NCBI RefSeq assembly: GCF_003347205.1
Contig: NZ_QQBJ01000015.1
Span: 87,100-151,099, forward strand
Origin: Mycolicibacterium moriokaense
Lineage (GTDB): Bacteria > Actinomycetota > Actinomycetes > Mycobacteriales > Mycobacteriaceae
Length of the DNA: 64,000 nucleotides
Direction of reading: 5' to 3'
Within the stretch, counting starts at the first letter, position 1. Each line of letters opens with the position of its first letter. A program made the translations under genes and the position numbers. Of this stretch, positions 19,914-27,383 are shown in pieces. The notes under the pieces are model-generated. The model had not been told where the DNA came from and did not search any database. It worked only from the letters and a program-made list of their open reading frames with translations.

Positions 19914-20770
19914 GCGACACCCGCATCTCGGTCAGGCGACAGACGGCGCGCTGGGATCCCGACGCCGAGGTCTCGGTCACCGACGCGATGGATTTCTGGT
20001 CGTTCGCCGCCGCGGCGGCCAACGTGGTGATGCAACTGGCGTGGCCCGGCGTCGGCTACGGCGTCGTCGAGAGCAAGGTCGACTCCGGCAGCCTGCTCAA
20101 GCACCCCTGGAAGCGGCTGCGCACGACGTCTCAGTACCTGGCCGTCGCGGTGTTGGGCTCCGACGACGACCGCGCTGCTTTTCGCGAGGCCGTGGACGGC
20201 GCCCACAGGCAGGTGGTCTCCACGGCCGACAGCCCGGTGAAGTACAACGCCTTCGATCGAGACCTCCAGATGTGGGTGGCCGCTTGCCTTTTCGTCGGCC
20301 TGGAAGACACCTACAAGCTGCTGCGCGGCGAGATGACCCCCAAGCAGGCCGAGCAGTTCTACCGCTCCGCGTGGACCTTGGGGACCACGCTGCAGGTCAC
20401 CGACGACCAGTGGCCGGCCACCCGCGCGGACTTCGACGCCTACTGGGATCAGGCATGCGAGCGGGTGGTCTTCGACGCCCCGGTGCGCGACTACCTGTTC
20501 GAGCTGATCAACCTGCGGATGATCAATCCCCTTCTGGGACTGCCGTTCCGGCCGCTGCTGAAGTTCCTCACCACCGGCTTCCTGGCTCCGGTGTTCCGGG
20601 ATGCGCTCGGTGTGCGGTGGAGCACCGGTAGGCAGCGCTGCTTCGAATGGCTCTTCCTTGCCGTCGCTCTCGCCAACCGCTTCCTGCCGGTGTTCATTCG
20701 CCAGGGCGGCAGCTACATCGTCCTGGCCGACGTGCGCAGGCGCGCCCGAGCCCACAGCGACCTGGTGTGA
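19910..20770 (+). CDS. MpaB-type oxygenase (DUF2236)
   Basis: A 286-residue protein of the DUF2236 / oxygenase-MpaB family, haem-type oxygenases related to latex-clearing protein and fungal MpaB. The family pattern is visible in ESKVDSGSLLKHPWKRLRTTSQYLA, AHRQVVSTADSPVKYNAFDRDLQMWVAACLF and GLEDTYKLL; the His in AHRQV could be the haem ligand. The substrate is unknown. Both ends are translationally coupled to paralogous mini membrane proteins, suggesting a membrane-bound complex acting on a lipid or polyprenyl compound. menC lies convergently downstream. Confidence 0.83.
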   Translation: MSDTRISVRRQTARWDPDAEVSVTDAMDFWSFAAAAANVVMQLAWPGVGYGVVESKVDSGSLLKHPWKRLRTTSQYLAVAVLGSDDDRAAFREAVDGAHRQVVSTADSPVKYNAFDRDLQMWVAACLFVGLEDTYKLLRGEMTPKQAEQFYRSAWTLGTTLQVTDDQWPATRADFDAYWDQACERVVFDAPVRDYLFELINLRMINPLLGLPFRPLLKFLTTGFLAPVFRDALGVRWSTGRQRCFEWLFLAVALANRFLPVFIRQGGSYIVLADVRRRARAHSDLV

Positions 20771-21021
20771 CGGTGGCCGGTCTGCGGCGGCTGCTGAGCC
20801 GCAAGGTGAGCATCGAGGCGATGCTCGAGTTCGCGATGTGGATCGCGATCCCCTACCTGCTCATCGGCATCGTGTGGACGTTCGTCAACGCCGACGACGT
20901 CGCGCGGGTCGAGAGCAAGTTGGAGACGCGCATGCCCGCAGGCGCCGACCTGGCGGCGTTCGGCACCACGACCGCGCTGTGGCCGTTTCTGCTACTCGGC
21001 CACGAGATCTGCGCGCCCTGA
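20767..21021 (+). CDS. Small membrane protein B of the MpaB-type cassette
   Basis: An 84-residue protein beginning MTVAGLRRLLSRKVSIEA, with a hydrophobic helix AMWIAIPYLLIGIVW and a second one ending LWPFLLLGHEICAP. Order and spacing of these elements match the 81-residue protein at 19668. The GTG start overlaps the oxygenase stop by the usual 4 nt. The last 30 bp overlap the convergent menC gene. Function unknown. Confidence 0.75.
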   Translation: MTVAGLRRLLSRKVSIEAMLEFAMWIAIPYLLIGIVWTFVNADDVARVESKLETRMPAGADLAAFGTTTALWPFLLLGHEICAP

Positions 21022-21966
21022 CCGGTAGCAGGCCGTGATCCGGTCGATCCACCACTGCCGTCGCCGGGCGGGCGCGGCCAACGCCTGCAGGCGGTCCGGA
21101 TCCGGCGTCGCCGTCGCGACGGGCAGATAGCCGTCGACGGGCGTCACCGGTTCGGCCACGTCCTCGACGAACAGCCCGCCGGTGCCCAGCCCGCACGCAT
21201 GCCGAAGCTGCGGCAGCGCCCCGGCGGCCAGCAGCCCACGGCCGATGCCGACCGCTGAATCCAGCGCGCTCGACACCACCACGGGGATGTCGATCTGCGC
21301 GGCGATGTCGAGCAGTTTGGTGACACCGCCGAGCGGCGCGACCTTCAACACCGCGACGTCGGCGGCGCCCGAGCGCACGACGTATAGCGGGTCGTCGGCC
21401 TTGCGGATGCTTTCGTCGGCGGCGATCGGCACGTCGACGCGCCTGCGCAGTTCGGCCAACTCGGACACCGTCGCGCAGGGTTGTTCGACGTACTCCAGCG
21501 GCCCGTCGGCGGTCAACGCGGCGGCCGCCGTCGCGGCCTCGGCGACGCTCCAGCCGCCGTTGGCGTCGACCCGAACCGTCGGTATCCGAGCGCGGACGGC
21601 GTTGACGCGGGCCACATCGTCGGCCAGCGTCTGCCCCGGTTCGGCGACCTTCACCTTGGCGGTGCGGGCACCCGGGAAGCGGGCCAGCACGTCGGGCACC
21701 TGCGCGGCGGCGACGGCGGGCACGGTCGCATTGATCGGGATGCGATCGCGGCGCGTCGGCGGCGGCGGGACATAGGCGGCCTCGATGGCCGCGGCCAGCC
21801 AGGCGGCCGCTTCGGGCGGTTCGTATTCGCCGAATGCGCCGAACTCACCCCAGCCAACCGGGCCGTCGATCAAGGCCAGCTCGCGCACGTTGATGCCGCG
21901 GAACTTGACCCGCATGGGCAGCGCGACGACGTGCAGACGATCGACGATGTCGGTTACTGACGGCAC
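20992..21966 (-). CDS. menC: o-Succinylbenzoate synthase MenC
   Basis: Enolase-superfamily dehydratase converting SHCHC to o-succinylbenzoate. Catalytic lysine in TAKVKVAEPG (near residue 106), metal ligands in VRVDANGGW, EYVEQPC and IAADES, and the second lysine in AVLKVAPLGG are all present. The 324 residues align with recalled Rv0553. The GTG at 21966 begins just before the conserved DRLHVVALPMRV. It is read alone here, convergent with the MpaB cassette, and diverges from the MPTR-like gene. Confidence 0.94.
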   Translation of the reverse strand: MPSVTDIVDRLHVVALPMRVKFRGINVRELALIDGPVGWGEFGAFGEYEPPEAAAWLAAAIEAAYVPPPPTRRDRIPINATVPAVAAAQVPDVLARFPGARTAKVKVAEPGQTLADDVARVNAVRARIPTVRVDANGGWSVAEAATAAAALTADGPLEYVEQPCATVSELAELRRRVDVPIAADESIRKADDPLYVVRSGAADVAVLKVAPLGGVTKLLDIAAQIDIPVVVSSALDSAVGIGRGLLAAGALPQLRHACGLGTGGLFVEDVAEPVTPVDGYLPVATATPDPDRLQALAAPARRRQWWIDRITACYRSGRADLVAE

Positions 21967-22009
21967 GCCGTCAATGATCCATGACGACCCTCGAGGACCC
22001 CCGCGTCAC

Positions 22010-22030
22010 AGTTCGGTAAGAGTTCGGTAA
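22010..22030 (+). promoter_or_regulatory. 11-bp-spaced direct repeat upstream of the MPTR-like gene
   Basis: AGTTCGGTAA occurs twice, at 22010-22019 and 22021-22030, an 11-bp period. This is the geometry of OmpR-family response regulator sites (for example RegX3 or PhoP). It lies 80-100 bp before the start at 22110. Confidence 0.45.
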
Positions 22031-22073
22031 TGCTCCGCAAGGTTTCGGCCGCACGCTCAGAGGGATAAGTCTC

Positions 22074-22088
22074 AGTTACTTAACTATT
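22074..22088 (+). promoter_or_regulatory. Shared palindromic motif, copy 1
   Basis: AGTTACTTAACTATT, with the inverted repeat AGTTA-CT-TAACT, is about 20 bp before the start of the MPTR-like gene. The identical 15 bp occurs at 23005 before tspO. Being AT-rich in a GC-rich genome, it is probably a promoter/operator element common to both genes. Confidence 0.6.
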
Positions 22089-22109
22089 CCCCAATCGCAA
22101 AGGCGTGAC

Positions 22110-22955
22110 ATGCCGATCTCTGTTCGTTCTTCACTCGTTGCCGGTATCGCGGTCCTCGGAGCGGGGGCGTTTGCCGCGGCGCCGGCCGCGCCGCCCGTGC
22201 CCGCGGCCGCACCGCAGACGACGACCGCCGACGTCTCCTTGGGAGCGGCCATCCTGCCACTGCCGTCGCTGGCCTCGGTCGCGACCGCCGGGTCCACGCA
22301 GGTGCCCGTTATCGGCGATGCGGTGGCGGCCGGCGCAGACCGGGCGATCGCACCGGTGAACTCGGCCGCCTCAGCGCTGCCCGCGATCCCGGTGGTGCCG
22401 CCCGGCGTCCAACTCAGCTTCCTGACCGGTTCGCCGAACCTCGGTGCGGGCAACGAAGGCAACTTCAACACGGGCTTCAACAACGACGGCGACTTGAACA
22501 CCGGGACCAACAACGAGGGCGACTTCAACATCGGCTTCAACAACGTCGACGACATGGACAACGTCGCCGTCGCCAACATCGGCAACGGCAACAACGGCGA
22601 CTTCAACGTCGGGTTCGACAATCGCGGCACCCGCAACTTCGGCGCCAACAACACCGGCGTGCTCAACCTCGGCAGCGGCAACCGCGGCGCGCTGAACGTC
22701 GGGCTGAACAACACCGGCAATTTCAACGCCGGCATCGGCAACACCGGCAACGGCAACATCGGCTTGTTCAACAGCGGTGATGGAAACGTCGGCGCGTTCA
22801 ACACCGGTGACGGCAACGTCGGGGTGGCCAACATCGGGATCCGCAACCCGCTGGGCTCCTCGGCGTCCTCGGCGACCTCGGCGTCGATGACATCCGGCGC
22901 CACCAACACCACGGCCGCCAAGTCCGCGACGGCCGCCAAGCCCGCCAAGGATTAG
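22110..22955 (+). CDS. Secreted MPTR-like (N-x-G-x-x-N) repeat protein without a PPE domain
   Basis: A 281-residue protein: Sec signal peptide (residues 1-23, ending FAAAPA), an Ala/Pro-rich linker, then about 135 residues (110-246) of pentapeptide repeats of the type NTGFNNDGDLNTGTNN, FNVGFDNRG, NVGAFNTGDGNVG, and a Ser/Thr/Ala/Lys-rich tail. These are the repeats of the PPE-MPTR subfamily of slow-growing mycobacteria (Pentapeptide_2), but no PPE domain precedes them. Such repeats likely form a right-handed beta-helix. The function is unknown; a cell-envelope or surface role is inferred. It shares an upstream palindrome with the tspO gene. Confidence 0.85.
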   Translation: MPISVRSSLVAGIAVLGAGAFAAAPAAPPVPAAAPQTTTADVSLGAAILPLPSLASVATAGSTQVPVIGDAVAAGADRAIAPVNSAASALPAIPVVPPGVQLSFLTGSPNLGAGNEGNFNTGFNNDGDLNTGTNNEGDFNIGFNNVDDMDNVAVANIGNGNNGDFNVGFDNRGTRNFGANNTGVLNLGSGNRGALNVGLNNTGNFNAGIGNTGNGNIGLFNSGDGNVGAFNTGDGNVGVANIGIRNPLGSSASSATSASMTSGATNTTAAKSATAAKPAKD

Positions 22956-23004
22956 GGCCCCGACGGCATCGCTGGTTTGAAGCGGGCGCGGTCGGGTAAG
23001 TTTA

Positions 23005-23019
23005 AGTTACTTAACTATT
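23005..23019 (+). promoter_or_regulatory. Shared palindromic motif, copy 2
   Basis: The same AGTTACTTAACTATT as at 22074, here about 25 bp before the tspO start and preceded by GTTTA. Identity over 15 bp at matching positions upstream of two adjacent transcription units suggests joint control. Confidence 0.6.
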
Positions 23020-23044
23020 GTCGATCCGATCCTCAGGAGTCGCC

Positions 23045-23527
23045 ATGGGTATCCGAAGCCTCGCCTCGACCGCGCTGGCCGTCACCGCGACCGGTGTGCT
23101 GGGCGGTTTGGCGAGCCGCCCAGCACAGTCGGCGTGGTACACCGCGCTGAAGAAACCGCCGTATCAGCCCCCACGGCAGGCATTCCCGATCGTCTGGCCG
23201 ATCCTGTACGCGGACATCGCGGCGGTCTCGGCGTCGACGATCGACGACCTCGAGGACAGGCGTCGGTCCGACGAGCGACGCGCGTACATCGCAGCGCTGT
23301 CGGCCAACCTCGTCCTCAACGCCAGTTGGTCGTGGCTGTTCTTCTCCAAACGGCTGCTCGGCACGTCGGCCATCGCGGCCGGGGTGCTGACCGTCAGCAG
23401 CGCCGACCTGACCCGCCGCTCGATAGCCGTGCGCGGCGGGCGGGCCGCGCCGCTGGCGGCGTATCCGCTGTGGTGCGCCTTCGCCACCGCCTTGTCCACA
23501 CACATCTGGATCCTGAATCGACGCTGA
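23045..23527 (+). CDS. TspO/MBR family tetrapyrrole-binding membrane protein
   Basis: A 160-residue protein with five predicted membrane helices. The family signature is clear: WYTALKKPPYQPPRQAFPIVWPILY near residue 34, and the NASWSWLFF segment near residue 97. TspO proteins bind or degrade porphyrins and respond to stress. AGGAG lies 5 nt before the ATG at 23045. The stop overlaps the start of a SOUL haem-binding gene (TGATG), so the two are coupled and the pair probably handles haem or porphyrin. Confidence 0.9.
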   Translation: MGIRSLASTALAVTATGVLGGLASRPAQSAWYTALKKPPYQPPRQAFPIVWPILYADIAAVSASTIDDLEDRRRSDERRAYIAALSANLVLNASWSWLFFSKRLLGTSAIAAGVLTVSSADLTRRSIAVRGGRAAPLAAYPLWCAFATALSTHIWILNRR

Positions 23528-24156
23528 TGCAACTCACCCAAATCCCCGTGCAAGTGGCCGAGTCGGCGCTGTCACTCGTCGGAATCCGCGTCGGCACCGA
23601 GGAGCCGCACTACGTCGGCACCGATCTCGGCGACGGCGTCGAGATGCGCCGCTACGGGCCGCGGATCGCCGCCGAAACAACCGTCTCGGCCGACGAGGAG
23701 TCGGCCCGCAGCGTCGGCTTCCGGCGGCTGGCCGGCTACATCTTCGGCGCCAACCACCGCGACCAGAAGATCTCGATGACCGCGCCCGTCGCGCAGCAGT
23801 CCCGGCGCGGCGGCGACTCGATCGCGATGACGGCGCCGGTCGCCCAGTCGCGAACCACCGACAACCGTTGGGTCATCAGGTTTTTCATGCCGTCCAAATG
23901 GTCGATGGACACCCTCCCGACGCCCGATGACGACGACGTCACGCTGGTCGAGGTGCCGGGCGAGACGGTCGCGGTGCTGCGTTTCAGCGGCGACCGAGGC
24001 CCGGCCGCGGTGGCCCGGCAGGCCGACAGGCTTCTGTCCGTCCTGCGCGACACCGGCGTCGACGTCGCGGGCGAGCCCGTCGCGTGGTTCTACGATCCGC
24101 CGTGGACGCTGCCGTTCCGGCGCCGCAACGAGATCGCGATTGCTGTCAATGCTTGA
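23527..24156 (+). CDS. SOUL-family haem-binding protein
   Basis: A 209-residue protein of the SOUL/HEBP family: VEMRRYGPRIAAET near residue 39, KISMTAPVAQQ and SIAMTAPVAQ repeats near residues 81 and 99, then FFMPSKWSMDTLPTP, and the C-terminal VAWFYDPPWTLPFRRRNEI. It binds haem or related tetrapyrroles, presumably in the cytosol as no signal peptide is visible. It is translationally coupled to tspO upstream. Confidence 0.9.
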   Translation: MQLTQIPVQVAESALSLVGIRVGTEEPHYVGTDLGDGVEMRRYGPRIAAETTVSADEESARSVGFRRLAGYIFGANHRDQKISMTAPVAQQSRRGGDSIAMTAPVAQSRTTDNRWVIRFFMPSKWSMDTLPTPDDDDVTLVEVPGETVAVLRFSGDRGPAAVARQADRLLSVLRDTGVDVAGEPVAWFYDPPWTLPFRRRNEIAIAVNA

Positions 24157-24163
24157 GTCGAAC

Positions 24164-24982
24164 TCAGGCAGTCTCGAAGCAGGACTGCAGCTTCACGACC
24201 TTCCATGGTCGCCGTCCGCCTTTGATGCGCAGCCCCCGCCGCATCGCTGTGACCGGGCCGATGCGGTGAAGCAGCATCTCGATCATCGTTGACGCCGGCG
24301 CCCTCAGGACCGCATCCGGTCGATCGCCGGGCCGACGAACGCGCATTTCGATGCCTCCGTCGTGCACGTGGATGACAGAAGGCCGCGCGCCCGGGACATC
24401 AAGAGCGGCGCAGATGTCGGTGGCCGGATCGATGTCGGAACGCGCCCACGCAGGGCCGACCTCCACTGCCTCGCGCATCGTAAGCAGCGTGTCGCGCTGG
24501 CTGATTTCCCACGGCACCCCCACGGCGCGAGCGATGTCGTCTCCGTGGAACACCAACTCGAGAAGCCAGTTGATCTGCCAAATTATCCCGGAAACCGTCT
24601 CGCCGCAGTGGAAGTCGATCAACGAGTCGTTCGCAAGACTGTCGAAGAAGTCGTCCATCACCGGTTCGAGTGCTTGGAGTTGGTCGACAAGCTCGGGGAT
24701 CGGTGCCATCGCGGCATGCATGCAGTCCTCGTTGATCCGATCGAGATCGCGGGGGCGGCTGGCACGGCGGAAGTCGCGGCCCTCCGCCAGCGCCTGGTAG
24801 CGCTGCGCGACGGACAGAACATGAGCGACGACCTCTTGGACGTTCCAGGCGAGGCCCCGGCGCCGCGCTTCGGGGTCTGCCCTTCGAGCGACCCGGTAAA
24901 ACCGTTGCCGCAGTATCTCGATGCGGTCCCTCAGTTCATCTCGGTCGGTGTCGACGATCGCGGCGTTTTCGATGTCATTCAT
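24164..24982 (-). CDS. Mycothiol-dependent maleylpyruvate isomerase-family protein
   Basis: A 272-residue protein of the TIGR03083/DinB-like family, metal-binding enzymes using mycothiol. The metal ligands appear to be the histidines in VVAHVLSVAQRY (near residue 55) and in ELVFHGDDIARAVG (near residue 149), the typical DinB pattern. The substrate is unknown. GGAGG precedes the ATG. It diverges from a padR gene across two copies of a candidate PadR operator, and its own -10 TATGCT (25019-25014) overlaps one copy, so PadR very likely represses it. Confidence 0.82.
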   Translation of the reverse strand: MNDIENAAIVDTDRDELRDRIEILRQRFYRVARRADPEARRRGLAWNVQEVVAHVLSVAQRYQALAEGRDFRRASRPRDLDRINEDCMHAAMAPIPELVDQLQALEPVMDDFFDSLANDSLIDFHCGETVSGIIWQINWLLELVFHGDDIARAVGVPWEISQRDTLLTMREAVEVGPAWARSDIDPATDICAALDVPGARPSVIHVHDGGIEMRVRRPGDRPDAVLRAPASTMIEMLLHRIGPVTAMRRGLRIKGGRRPWKVVKLQSCFETA

Positions 24983-24989
24983 GCCGCAC

Positions 24990-25009
24990 CTCCATACTCC
25001 AGTATGGAG
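24990..25009. promoter_or_regulatory. PadR operator 1
   Basis: A perfect 9-bp inverted repeat, CTCCATACT-CC-AGTATGGAG. It contains ATACTCC-N5-GGAG, the same arrangement as operator 2 at 25017. It lies in the leader of the 24982 gene. Confidence 0.65.
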
Positions 25010-25016
25010 CTTTAGC

Positions 25017-25035
25017 ATACTCCGTAATGGAGTAT
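25017..25035. promoter_or_regulatory. PadR operator 2, overlapping both -10 elements
   Basis: ATACTCC-GTAAT-GGAGTAT is a perfect 7-bp inverted repeat. It overlaps the minus-strand -10 TATGCT (25019-25014) and the plus-strand -10 TATCTT (25033-25038). Offset from operator 1 is 23 bp, about two helical turns, so dimers could bind side by side. Confidence 0.65.
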
Positions 25036-25044
25036 CTTCAAGGC

Positions 25045-25668
25045 ATGCCTTCGACGCCGACCACCACCTCGTTCGCGCTTCTCGGACTGCTCGGCATCAA
25101 GCCGTGGACGGCATACGAGATGGTCGCCCAGATCAAGCGGGGGCTGTACTTCTTCTGGCCGCGCTCGGAGGCCCATCTCTACGCTGAGCTCAAGCGGCTC
25201 GTCGAGCGCCGACATGCCACTGCGGAGGTGATCGACGGCCCCCGGCGACCGCGCACCCGCTACACCATCACCGACGAGGGGCGCGAGGCGCTCGGGCAGT
25301 GGTTCAGCACCGAACCCGCCGCTCCCGTCGTTGAAGCCGAGGCGTTTCTTCGCATGTTCCTCGGCGACCAGACCGACTCGCAACGATTGCGGGAAACGCT
25401 GGAAACGACTGCGCGGCAAGCCAGAGAGCTTCACGCCCGCGGCCACGCGCTGGTCAGCGACGTGGTGGAAAACGGCGGACCGTTCCCATACCGACTTCAC
25501 CTGGTAGAACCGGTGGTCGGGTTCTTGGACGACTTCTATCGAATGCTCGTCCGATGGTGCGAGGAGACAATCGACGAGATCGATGGCTGGCCCGAAACCC
25601 GCGACGTCGGCCTGACGCCGGAGGGACGCGAGCGGCTCGAGCGCATCCTCGCCCAGCCCGCGCCCTGA
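25045..25668 (+). CDS. PadR-family transcriptional regulator
   Basis: A 207-residue regulator with the PadR winged-helix (SFALLGLLGIKPWTAYEMVAQIKRGLYFFWPRSEAHLYAELKRL) and a C-terminal helical dimerisation domain. The ATG at 25045 is chosen over 25027 because TATCTT (25033-25038) lies 6 nt upstream, a leaderless arrangement, and 25027 lies inside the operator. It should repress itself and the divergent maleylpyruvate isomerase-like gene. It ends 5 bp from the convergent amidohydrolase. Confidence 0.9.
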   Translation: MPSTPTTTSFALLGLLGIKPWTAYEMVAQIKRGLYFFWPRSEAHLYAELKRLVERRHATAEVIDGPRRPRTRYTITDEGREALGQWFSTEPAAPVVEAEAFLRMFLGDQTDSQRLRETLETTARQARELHARGHALVSDVVENGGPFPYRLHLVEPVVGFLDDFYRMLVRWCEETIDEIDGWPETRDVGLTPEGRERLERILAQPAP

Positions 25669-25673
25669 CTCGG

Positions 25674-27281
25674 TCAGTCCTCGCCGTAGACCCGCCTGCC
25701 CGCAAGATACGTCGCGCGCACGTCGAGGTCGGCGATGTCCTCGGCTGGCACCGTTCGCGGATCCGCGGACAGCACAACGAAGTCCGCGTACTTGCCGACC
25801 TCGATCGAGCCGACGACGTCGTCGCTGAACAGCTGCCATGCCGCGTCGACTGTCTGAGCGCGGATGGCCTGCTCGACGGTCAGCCGTTCCTCGGCGCCGA
25901 GCACCCGTCCGCTCGGCGAGACCCTGGTGGCCGCGACGCTGATGTTGCGCAGCGGCTCCTCGGGTGTGACCGGCGGGTCGTTGTGCAGCGAGATGCGCAT
26001 GCCGGTGGCCACCGCCGAACCGCATGGCATCCAACGCGATCCGTGTTCGGCGCCGAACAGGCCGTCGACGATGATGTCGCCCCAGTAGTGAATCTGGTCG
26101 ACGAAGATGCTGCAGGTGACACCGAGATCGGCGGCGCGCCGCAGCTGTTCGTCGGTGATCGCGCCGACGTGCTCCAGCCGCAGCCGGTGGTCGGCGCGCG
26201 GGTGGCGGGCCAACGCTTCTTCGTACACGTCGAGGATCGTGTCGACGCCGTTGTCGCCGTGCACGTGACACGCCATCTGCCAACCGTGCGGGAAGTAGGC
26301 GTCGACGATCTCGGCAAGTTGCTCGCGGGTGTAGTTCGCGTGCCCGCACGATCCCGGCACCACGCCGATGGTGCGCGTCGCGTCGGTGTCCAGGTACGGG
26401 AAGGACAGATCGATGTTGCCGACCCACGGCGAGCCATCCACCCAGATCTTGATGCCGACCTGACGCACGAGGTCGTCGCCGTTGTCGATCGACTCGTCGG
26501 TTTCCATCCTCGCCGTGGACATCTCGTAGGTGCGAAGCCGCACCGTCAGCCGGTCGCGCAGTTGATCGAGCATCGGCCGGAAGATCGGGTCGAACGCCAT
26601 CTCCGAACACGTCGTCAGCCCCGCCCGGTTCAGCCGGGCGCACTCGGCAAGCAGCATCGCCGGGTAGTCGCTGGGCTGGATGGCGCCGGCCAGCAACGGG
26701 AACACCGCGCCGGTCTCCTCGGCGGTGCCGTCCAGCTCACCGGCGCCGTCGTGACCGTACTTGGCGCCCTTGGGATCCGGGGTGTCGCGGGTCAGCCCGA
26801 CCTTCGCCGCGGCTGCACTGTTGAAGTAGGCCTTGTGCCCGGAGTTGTGGATGATCACCAGCGGGCTGTCGGGTGCGATGCCGTCGAGCCATTCGAGCGT
26901 CGGATCGGGAAGGCCGTCCTGCAGCAGCGGGTCCCAGCCGTTGGCGTAGGCGCCGTCGGCGCCCCGGTTGGCCACCTCCGCCGTGATCGCCGCGACGACG
27001 TCGTCGGCGTCGGGAATGGTGACCGGCCTGATGTCGGCCATCCGGTCGGACAGCACGATAGCCTCCATCAGCGGGTGGCCGTGCGCCTCGATCAGTCCGG
27101 GCATGAGGCAGCCGTTGCCGATGTCGACGACCTCGGTGTCGGGCCCGGTGAGCGGCTCCATGTCGGCCCGGCTGCCGACCGCGGTTATTCGACCGCCCGC
27201 GACGGCGACCGCCTCGGCGGTGGGTTGTGACGGGTCGACGGTCAACACGGTTCCGCGGATGACGAGCTCGGCGTTGGGCAC
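25674..27281 (-). CDS. Amidohydrolase, Amidohydro_3 (YtcJ-like) family
   Basis: A 535-residue metal-dependent hydrolase, corresponding to recalled Rv0552. Metal-binding EAHGHP is near residue 65, MACHVHGDNG near residue 334, HRLRLEHVG near residue 362 and the aspartate in SLHNDPP near residue 435. The family acts on N-acyl or imidazolone-like substrates; this one is uncharacterised. The GTG at 27281 is preceded by CAAAAT 6 nt upstream. A strong hairpin at 27326 separates it from the upstream gene. Confidence 0.87.
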   Translation of the reverse strand: MPNAELVIRGTVLTVDPSQPTAEAVAVAGGRITAVGSRADMEPLTGPDTEVVDIGNGCLMPGLIEAHGHPLMEAIVLSDRMADIRPVTIPDADDVVAAITAEVANRGADGAYANGWDPLLQDGLPDPTLEWLDGIAPDSPLVIIHNSGHKAYFNSAAAAKVGLTRDTPDPKGAKYGHDGAGELDGTAEETGAVFPLLAGAIQPSDYPAMLLAECARLNRAGLTTCSEMAFDPIFRPMLDQLRDRLTVRLRTYEMSTARMETDESIDNGDDLVRQVGIKIWVDGSPWVGNIDLSFPYLDTDATRTIGVVPGSCGHANYTREQLAEIVDAYFPHGWQMACHVHGDNGVDTILDVYEEALARHPRADHRLRLEHVGAITDEQLRRAADLGVTCSIFVDQIHYWGDIIVDGLFGAEHGSRWMPCGSAVATGMRISLHNDPPVTPEEPLRNISVAATRVSPSGRVLGAEERLTVEQAIRAQTVDAAWQLFSDDVVGSIEVGKYADFVVLSADPRTVPAEDIADLDVRATYLAGRRVYGED

Positions 27282-27325
27282 AACGCCATTTTGCTGCCAC
27301 GCCGGTTGGTTGACGGCAGAAATGA

Positions 27326-27358
27326 CCCAGCCCAGGCTTTGCGGAAGCCTGGGCTGGG
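27326..27358 (-). terminator. Strong intrinsic-type hairpin
   Basis: A perfect 14-bp stem (27326-27339 with 27345-27358) with a 5-nt loop, GC-rich, and TCATTTCT following on the minus strand. It lies 26 bp after the stop of the Pro/Ala-rich membrane protein gene and isolates it from the amidohydrolase. The best terminator in the window. Confidence 0.75.
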
Positions 27359-27383
27359 ATAGGAGAGATCGTGGGTGTCGCGG

